DNA of 64,000 bases from Acidobacteriota bacterium (GTDB lineage Bacteria; Acidobacteriota; Blastocatellia; RBC074). Shown here one piece after another: positions 59,524 through 64,000 of this stretch. The notes under the pieces were generated by a model, which ran no database searches, had not been told where the DNA came from, and worked only from the letters and a program-made list of their open reading frames with translations. The DNA lies in contig JACPYM010000029.1 of NCBI GenBank assembly GCA_016196035.1, forward strand, positions 221,244 through 285,243, in the 5' to 3' direction. Position 1 is the stretch's first letter. Each line of letters starts with the position of its first letter. The position numbers were made by a program, and so were the translations under genes.

Positions 59524-59775
59524 GCGTTCTCCTTCAAGTGATTGATGTGTTGAGATTGCTGAAACTACAACGAAAATTTGTGCGAAATGATTATCGTATG
59601 AGATGTGATGACAAACAAATGTTGCGCGCATGTTTTTCTGCGCGCACGAAAATGAATTTGCCGATGATTGCTGAAAGGTGCATGGGTATTGATGATTTCG
59701 CGTTTATAGAACTGAATGGCGAAGCTTGCATGCAAGTTGCCGCGTTAAGCTTGTCGCCTGCAATAAACTTTTTTC

Positions 59776-59804
59776 TTGACACATGTATTGAACGAGTTTA
59801 TAAG
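59776..59804 (+). promoter_or_regulatory. near-consensus sigma70 promoter
   Basis: TTGACA (59776-59781), exactly 17 bases, TATAAG (59799-59804). This is the best housekeeping-type promoter I found in the window. It points at the 29-residue peptide gene, whose ATG is at 59898. The rest of the 374-base gap (59524-59897) shows no gene. Confidence 0.85.
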
Positions 59805-59897
59805 CACATCTAGTGTGTTAATCGCTCTAGGCTACAAGTGATATTTCAATACATCATCTTGTGGTCAGGCTATTCAGAGAGAAAGGAGATTAAAATC

Positions 59898-59987
59898 ATG
59901 GCAGCAAAGAAAGCAGCTAAGAAGGCTCCGGCGAAGAAAGCCGCCAAGCCCGCGAAGAAAGCCGCGAAGAAAGCCGCGAAGAAGTAG
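59898..59987 (+). CDS. 29-residue Lys/Ala-rich histone-tail-like peptide
   Basis: ATG at 59898, stop TAG at 59985-59987, with AAAGGAG just upstream. The whole product consists of Ala, Lys and two Pro after Met: MAAKKAAKKAPAKKAA followed by repeats of KPAKKAAKK type, 14 Lys in 29 residues and no acidic residue. The sequence is like the C-terminal tails of bacterial HU, Hc1 and histone H1, but stands alone with no globular domain. A consensus promoter precedes it and a strong terminator follows, which argues for a real, highly expressed monocistron. Expected to bind DNA or RNA electrostatically; function unproven. A ladder of AAG/GCC/GCG codons also makes slippage-driven length change likely. 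Confidence 0.82.
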   Translation: MAAKKAAKKAPAKKAAKPAKKAAKKAAKK

Positions 59988-60044
59988 TGCTACTTCATTC
60001 CAGGCTGAATTGGGGCAACCCAATTCATTGTTCAAAAGATAACG

Positions 60045-60074
60045 ATGGGGGTGAGCAATCACCCCCATTTTATT
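60045..60074 (+). terminator. intrinsic terminator of the 29-residue peptide gene
   Basis: Perfect 10-base stem (60045-60054 with 60059-60068, ATGGGGGTGA/TCACCCCCAT), GCAA tetraloop, followed by TTTATT. Defines a transcript of about 260 bases together with the promoter at 59776-59804. Confidence 0.88.
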
Positions 60075-60108
60075 GCCTAAACTCAGCGCACAGCCACAGC
60101 ATTCAACC

Positions 60109-60279
60109 ATGATCAAGTTCAAAGAAACCGGGCTTTATAGCGCCGCATTACTGCTGGGCATTGTCGTATTGCTAATCGGCCTGGGCATCCATTCGTGGAA
60201 GCTGTTTGCCGTGGGCGCGTTGGTGGCGGGCGCGGGCGGCTGCTTTGGCATGCTTGCAACGCTGATGAAGAGTTCTTGA
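60109..60279 (+). CDS. small membrane protein, unknown function
   Basis: 56 residues from the ATG at 60109: MIKFKETGLYSAALLLGIVVLLIGLGIHSWKLF and a second glycine/alanine-rich helix ending 'MLATLMKSS'. Two membrane helices, no recognised family. Ribosome site weak. Confidence 0.5.
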   Translation: MIKFKETGLYSAALLLGIVVLLIGLGIHSWKLFAVGALVAGAGGCFGMLATLMKSS

Positions 60280-60307
60280 ATTCACGCATCTTGTTTCGAG
60301 GTTTTGT

Positions 60308-61059
60308 TTGAGCACGCGCTATCTCATTCGTCACGGACAAGCAGGCCCGCGCGACAATTACGATGTGTTGTCGGCGTTAATTACGATGTGTTGTCGGCGT
60401 TGGGCTAACAACAGGCGCAGCACTTGTGCGGCTATTGCACCGCACAAGCAAACGCGTTGGACGCTGTTTACGCGGGCAACTTGCACAGGTCACAACAAAC
60501 CGCGCAAATCTTCAGCACGAGTTTGCAAGCGTACAGCCAAGCCACTGTCACAATTCAAGCGGAGATCGTTGTAGATGAACGATGGCGCGAATTCAGTTTA
60601 GCGACCGTCTATCGCGGCTTGGCGGCGAAGTTATGCGCGGATGAGGCAGGCTTTGCGGAGGATTTTGCCGAGATGCAAACGTTGTTGTTGACAGAACCGA
60701 ATACGACACGCGCGGCGGTCGAGCGTTGTGACCGCGCGGTGATTCAGGTGCGGATGGAAAATCGTTATCCGGAATATGCGAGCGAAAGCTGGCTGACCTT
60801 TCGCCGCGTCGTTGAAAGCAGTTTGCCTGAGTTGCCGGAACGGAGAGAAAAGCAGATTGCGATCTTTACTTCCGCCACGCCCATCGCGATTTGGACTGGG
60901 CTGGCGTTGGGATTGACGAATGCCAAAATACTCAGCCTGACGGGCGTGCTTAATAATGCCGGCATCACGACCTTCAAATTGCACGCGGGCGAATTGCGTT
61001 TGCTGAGCTTTAACAACACGTCACACTTGACTGATCCGGCGCTGCGCACGTTTCGATGA
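60308..61059 (+). pseudogene. broken histidine phosphatase (phosphoglycerate-mutase-like)
   Basis: Starts with TTG then 'STRYLIRHGQAGPRDNYDVLSAL', with the catalytic RHG of the histidine phosphatase superfamily. A 23-base tandem duplication (60356-60378 and 60379-60401) shifts the frame. Even without it a TAA (in GGCTAACAACAG, near 60405) interrupts the frame. The second part (60424-61059 frame) continues 'LDAVYAGNLHRSQQTAQIF' (the family's second motif), 'VDERWREF', and ends 'NNTSHLTDPALRTFR', so the rest of the domain is preserved. Two independent lesions indicate a recent pseudogene. A strong terminator follows. Confidence 0.82.
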
Positions 61060-61079
61060 AGACAGTATAAAAGCAAAAG

Positions 61080-61110
61080 AAAAAGGGATGCGTGATGCGC
61101 ATCCCTTTTT
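61080..61110. terminator. bidirectional intrinsic terminator
   Basis: Perfect 13-base stem (61080-61092 and 61098-61110, AAAAAGGGATGCG / complement) with a 5-base loop. It has T runs in both directions, so it can end both the phosphatase remnant and the minus-strand tRNA-Arg transcript. Confidence 0.88.
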
Positions 61111-61117
61111 CTGTTTA

Positions 61118-61193
<76 letters not shown>

Positions 61194-61239
61194 GAAATCG
61201 CTGGTGAACATACAACAGGCTTACCACGCGGTCAACCGG

Positions 61240-61506
61240 CTAATCAGAGCGTCTGCCGCCAAACACAAGGCGATATGCACCGAGCAAAATCAGCGAGCCG
61301 ACAATTGCCATTGGGATTGTGGCGACAGCAGACGGGTCATGCGACCACCAACGGCTAATTAGCGTCCCAATCAGGGCGCCAATCATGCCGATGATCGCCG
61401 TCCCGACAATGCCGCCAGGGTCTTTGCCCGGCATGATCAGCTTGGCAATCGCGCCGACGATCAATCCCGTCAGCATCATTCCCAACAGACTCGACAAACC
61501 TGTCAT
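61240..61506 (-). CDS. GlsB/YeaQ/YmgE-family stress-response membrane protein
   Basis: 88 residues with three glycine-rich helices: 'MLTGLIVGAIAKLIMPGKDPGGIVGTAIIGMIGALIGTLI', then 'IPMAIVGSLILLGAYRLVFG'. 'GAIAKLIMPGKDPGG' is the hallmark of the transglycosylase-associated (GlsB) family. Inner-membrane protein induced by stress in other bacteria. GGAGGAACCAGCT upstream gives a ribosome site. Confidence 0.94.
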   Translation of the reverse strand: MTGLSSLLGMMLTGLIVGAIAKLIMPGKDPGGIVGTAIIGMIGALIGTLISRWWSHDPSAVATIPMAIVGSLILLGAYRLVFGGRRSD

Positions 61507-61524
61507 AGCTGGTTCCTCCGTTCG

Positions 61525-64000
61525 TTAGGCCTCGGTGCCGTGACACTTTTTGTATTTCTTGCCCGAACCACAAGGACAAGGATCGTTGCGTCCGACCTTG
61601 GGGTGATCGCTCACCACCGTGCGCGGTTTGCCGGCATCTTCGCCCGCCGCTGCCGCACCTGCATTGGCTTTGGTGAACGTCATCTGCCCGCGACGCGGGC
61701 GGCGTTGTAAGCGCTCTTCGGGCGGCTGTTCGACGGTCACTTGCAAGTGGTAGAGCATGCGCACGGTTTCAACGTCTATGCGATAAAGCATCTGCTCGAA
61801 CATCTCGAACGACTGCTTCTTGTATTCGACCAGTGGGTCTTTTTGCGCGTAGCCGACCTGATTGACCCATTCTTTCAAATGGTCAATCGCCATCAAGTGA
61901 TCTTTCCACTGCGCGTCAACGATGTTCAGCCGGATGATGCGTTCGTAATAGCGCATCGCCTCTGGGCCAACGAGTTGCTCTTTCTCAGCATAATCTTTCT
62001 GTAGTTGTTCCCAGACTGCCTGACGGATTTCATCGCGTTCTAGCTTCTCTAAATTGATCTGCGCTTCGTCCAGATCCAGGCCAAATTCAAATTGCACCTG
62101 CACCTTGAACCCTTCCAGGTTCCATTCGTCGGGTGACGCATCCAGGCTCATGAACTGGTCGAGCAAATCGTCGAGCACATCACCCGCGATTTCCTGCAAT
62201 TCACCGCGATGATCGGGCTGTTCCAGCAGCGTGCGGCGCAGACTGTAAATCGTCTCGCGCTGCTTGTTCATCACGTCGTCATATTCGAGCAGGTGTTTGC
62301 GGATCGTGTAGTTGTGCGCTTCGACGTTCTTTTGCGCAGCTTCGATGCGCTTGCTAACCATCTTCGATTCGATGGCGACGCCTTCTTCCATGCCGAGCTT
62401 TTGCATGATGGCTTTGACGCGGTCGCCCGCGAAAATGCGCATCAGGTCGTCTTCCAGCGAAAGGAAAAAGCGCGAAGAACCGGGGTCGCCCTGACGGCCG
62501 GAGCGTCCACGCAACTGGTTGTCAATGCGGCGCGATTCGTGGCGCTCGGTGCCGAGGATGTGCAATCCGCCCAGGCTGACTACTTCATCGTGTTCGTCGG
62601 AAATGCTCGGTTTGACCTGTTCGATGGCCGACTCAAGTTGTTCGGGCGAAGCTTCGTCAGGATTGACCTCCTGCCGTTTGAGCAATTCGCGGCCCAGATA
62701 ATCGGCATTACCGCCGAGCAGAATGTCGGTACCGCGGCCAGCCATGTTGGTGGCAATCGTGACCGCGCCTTTGCGTCCGGCCTGCGCGACGATTTCGGCT
62801 TCGCGTCCGGCATTTTCTGGCTTGGCGTTCAGCACATTGTGCTTGATGCCCATTTGTTTGAGGCGATTTGAGATCACCTCAGAGTTTTCGACCGAAACAG
62901 TACCAACCAGAATCGGCTGGCCTTTCTCGTTCAACTCTTTGATCTCTTCGGCCACCGCTTCCCACTTCTCACCCAGCGTGCGGTAAATGACATCAGAGTT
63001 ATCAATGCGCACCATTGGGCGGTGCGTCGGAATAAGCGCAACATCCAGGTTGTAAATCTTGGCGAACTCGACCGACTCGGTTTCGGCGGTACCCGTCATG
63101 CCGGCCAGCTTCTGATACATCCTGAAGTAATTTTGCAGCGTGATCGTCGCCAGCGTATGCGTCTCACGCTCGATCTTGACGCCCTCTTTGGCTTCTACTG
63201 CTTGATGCAAGCCATCCGACCAGCGGCGGCCAGTCATGATGCGTCCGGTGAATTCGTCCACGATCACCACGCCTTCGTCATTGACGATGTAATTCTTGTC
63301 GCGGTGATAGAGCGTATGCGCCACCAGCGCCTGATTCAGACAATGCAGGATTTCCATGTTCGACGGATCGAACAGGTTGCCATAACCGAGCATGCGTTCG
63401 GCTTTTTCGATGCCCGGCTCGGTCAGCGTCGCGCGGTGCTGTTTCTCGTCCACCTGATAATCCACTTCGGGCGTCAGTTTGGGGATCACCGCATCGGCTT
63501 CGTAATACTTGGTAGTCGTGTCGTCCGCTCCGCCGGAGATGATGAGCGGGGTGCGCGCTTCGTCAATCAGGATCGAATCCACTTCGTCCACGATGCCGAA
63601 ATAATGGCCGCGCTGCACACAGGTCGCCACGTCGAACTTCATGTTGTCGCGCAGATAATCGAAGCCGAATTCGTTGTTCGTGCCATAAGTGATGTCGCAC
63701 TTGTAAGCTTCCTGCCGCTCGAAATCGTCGAGGTCGTTTTGGATGATGCCGACCGTCAAGCCCAGGAACTTATAAATCTTGCCCATCCATTCGGCGTCGC
63801 GCCGCGCCAGATAATCGTTGACCGTGACGACGTGCACGCCCTTGCCCAGCAGTGCATTCAGATAAACCGGCAAGGTCGCCACCAGCGTCTTGCCTTCACC
63901 GGTGCGCATCTCTGAAATCATCCCGCGATGCAAGACCATGCCGCCGATCATCTGCACGTCGAAATGGCGCATACCAGTCGCCCGCCACGAAGCCTCGCGC
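61525..64000 (-). CDS. secA: preprotein translocase ATPase SecA, C-terminal about 825 residues (start outside window)
   Basis: The frame is open from the stop at 61525 to the window edge at 64000; codons before the first Met at 63972 read 'REASWRATG', which is SecA, so that Met is not the start. Visible: Walker A '[14 protein letters not shown]', '[15 protein letters not shown]', Walker B-region '[23 protein letters not shown]', '[15 protein letters not shown]', '[33 protein letters not shown]'. The C-terminal zinc motif '[14 protein letters not shown]' (binds SecB and lipids) is intact. It drives Sec-dependent export. Confidence 0.97.
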   Translation of the reverse strand, partial: REASWRATGMRHFDVQMIGGMVLHRGMISEMRTGEGKTLVATLPVYLNALLGKGVHVVTVNDYLARRDAEWMGKIYKFLGLTVGIIQNDLDDFERQEAYKCDITYGTNNEFGFDYLRDNMKFDVATCVQRGHYFGIVDEVDSILIDEARTPLIISGGADDTTTKYYEADAVIPKLTPEVDYQVDEKQHRATLTEPGIEKAERMLGYGNLFDPSNMEILHCLNQALVAHTLYHRDKNYIVNDEGVVIVDEFTGRIMTGRRWSDGLHQAVEAKEGVKIERETHTLATITLQNYFRMYQKLAGMTGTAETESVEFAKIYNLDVALIPTHRPMVRIDNSDVIYRTLGEKWEAVAEEIKELNEKGQPILVGTVSVENSEVISNRLKQMGIKHNVLNAKPENAGREAEIVAQAGRKGAVTIATNMAGRGTDILLGGNADYLGRELLKRQEVNPDEASPEQLESAIEQVKPSISDEHDEVVSLGGLHILGTERHESRRIDNQLRGRSGRQGDPGSSRFFLSLEDDLMRIFAGDRVKAIMQKLGMEEGVAIESKMVSKRIEAAQKNVEAHNYTIRKHLLEYDDVMNKQRETIYSLRRTLLEQPDHRGELQEIAGDVLDDLLDQFMSLDASPDEWNLEGFKVQVQFEFGLDLDEAQINLEKLERDEIRQAVWEQLQKDYAEKEQLVGPEAMRYYERIIRLNIVDAQWKDHLMAIDHLKEWVNQVGYAQKDPLVEYKKQSFEMFEQMLYRIDVETVRMLYHLQVTVEQPPEERLQRRPRRGQMTFTKANAGAAAAGEDAGKPRTVVSDHPKVGRNDPCPCGSGKKYKKCHGTEA

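Noticed and set aside
59538..59813. 91-codon frame upstream of the Lys/Ala peptide gene
   Set aside because: It overlaps the consensus promoter and has no ribosome site or family character.

Overview
The window is a contiguous stretch of a GC-rich bacterial chromosome. The gene content points to an acidobacterium, probably class Blastocatellia: an Oar-like TonB-dependent receptor with an N-terminal carboxypeptidase-regulatory domain, a DNA-binding winged-helix/TPR protein, an exported WD40-caspase protein, a DUF6868-DUF418 pair, and the order tig-clpP-clpX-lon-engB. This placement is inference from gene families; no rRNA or marker phylogeny is available here.

Layout. 1-2.0 kb: start of tldD (runs off the left edge) behind a small membrane protein, a 71-residue protein and a Uma2-type nuclease, all on the minus strand. 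2.5-8.8 kb: large TonB receptor, winged-helix/TPR protein, DUF6868-DUF418 pair. 8.8-17.4 kb: accessory minus-strand block with an HEMGH-containing exported protein, a small exported protein flanked by two copies of a hairpin repeat, a WD40-caspase, a REP-associated tyrosine transposase (RAYT) inside its own palindromes, and a membrane protein. 17.5-24 kb: histidine-degradation genes hutU and hutH, separated by a Gfo/Idh/MocA oxidoreductase, a VOC protein and an ArsR-SRPBCC pair. 24-33 kb: GT87-like membrane protein, then an RHS/YD-repeat locus split by two single-base lesions, with a JAB-like C-terminal tip, a candidate immunity gene coupled to it, and a displaced RHS fragment. 33.5-41.3 kb: prfB with its programmed frameshift, ftsK, a cluster of DnaA-box-like sites, a hexulose-phosphate-synthase-like gene, and a DUF47-pit phosphate uptake pair. 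41.3-54.8 kb: minus-strand housekeeping block (Slt, VWA protein, rho, engB, lon, clpX, a free-standing ClpX-type zinc finger, clpP, tig, tRNA-Leu). 55-64 kb: yqeY, small membrane proteins, an exported amidohydrolase and an M28 peptidase, a 29-residue Lys/Ala peptide gene with a consensus promoter and terminator, a decayed histidine phosphatase, tRNA-Arg, a GlsB-type protein and most of secA (runs off the right edge).

The protein-quality-control block is coherent: trigger factor, ClpP, ClpX and Lon lie together. A small protein carrying only the ClpX-type zinc-binding domain lies between clpP and clpX.

The strongest less-ordinary signals are: (1) long near-perfect hairpins of several unrelated sequence families, mostly just past stop codons, one family surrounding a RAYT gene; (2) the RHS locus with toxin-like tip, candidate immunity gene and displaced fragment; (3) the 29-residue histone-tail-like peptide gene; (4) the free-standing ClpX-type zinc finger; (5) a 65-bp palindrome over the arsR promoter. 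No CRISPR array, prophage or integron is visible. All family assignments were made by reading the sequence, without database searches.
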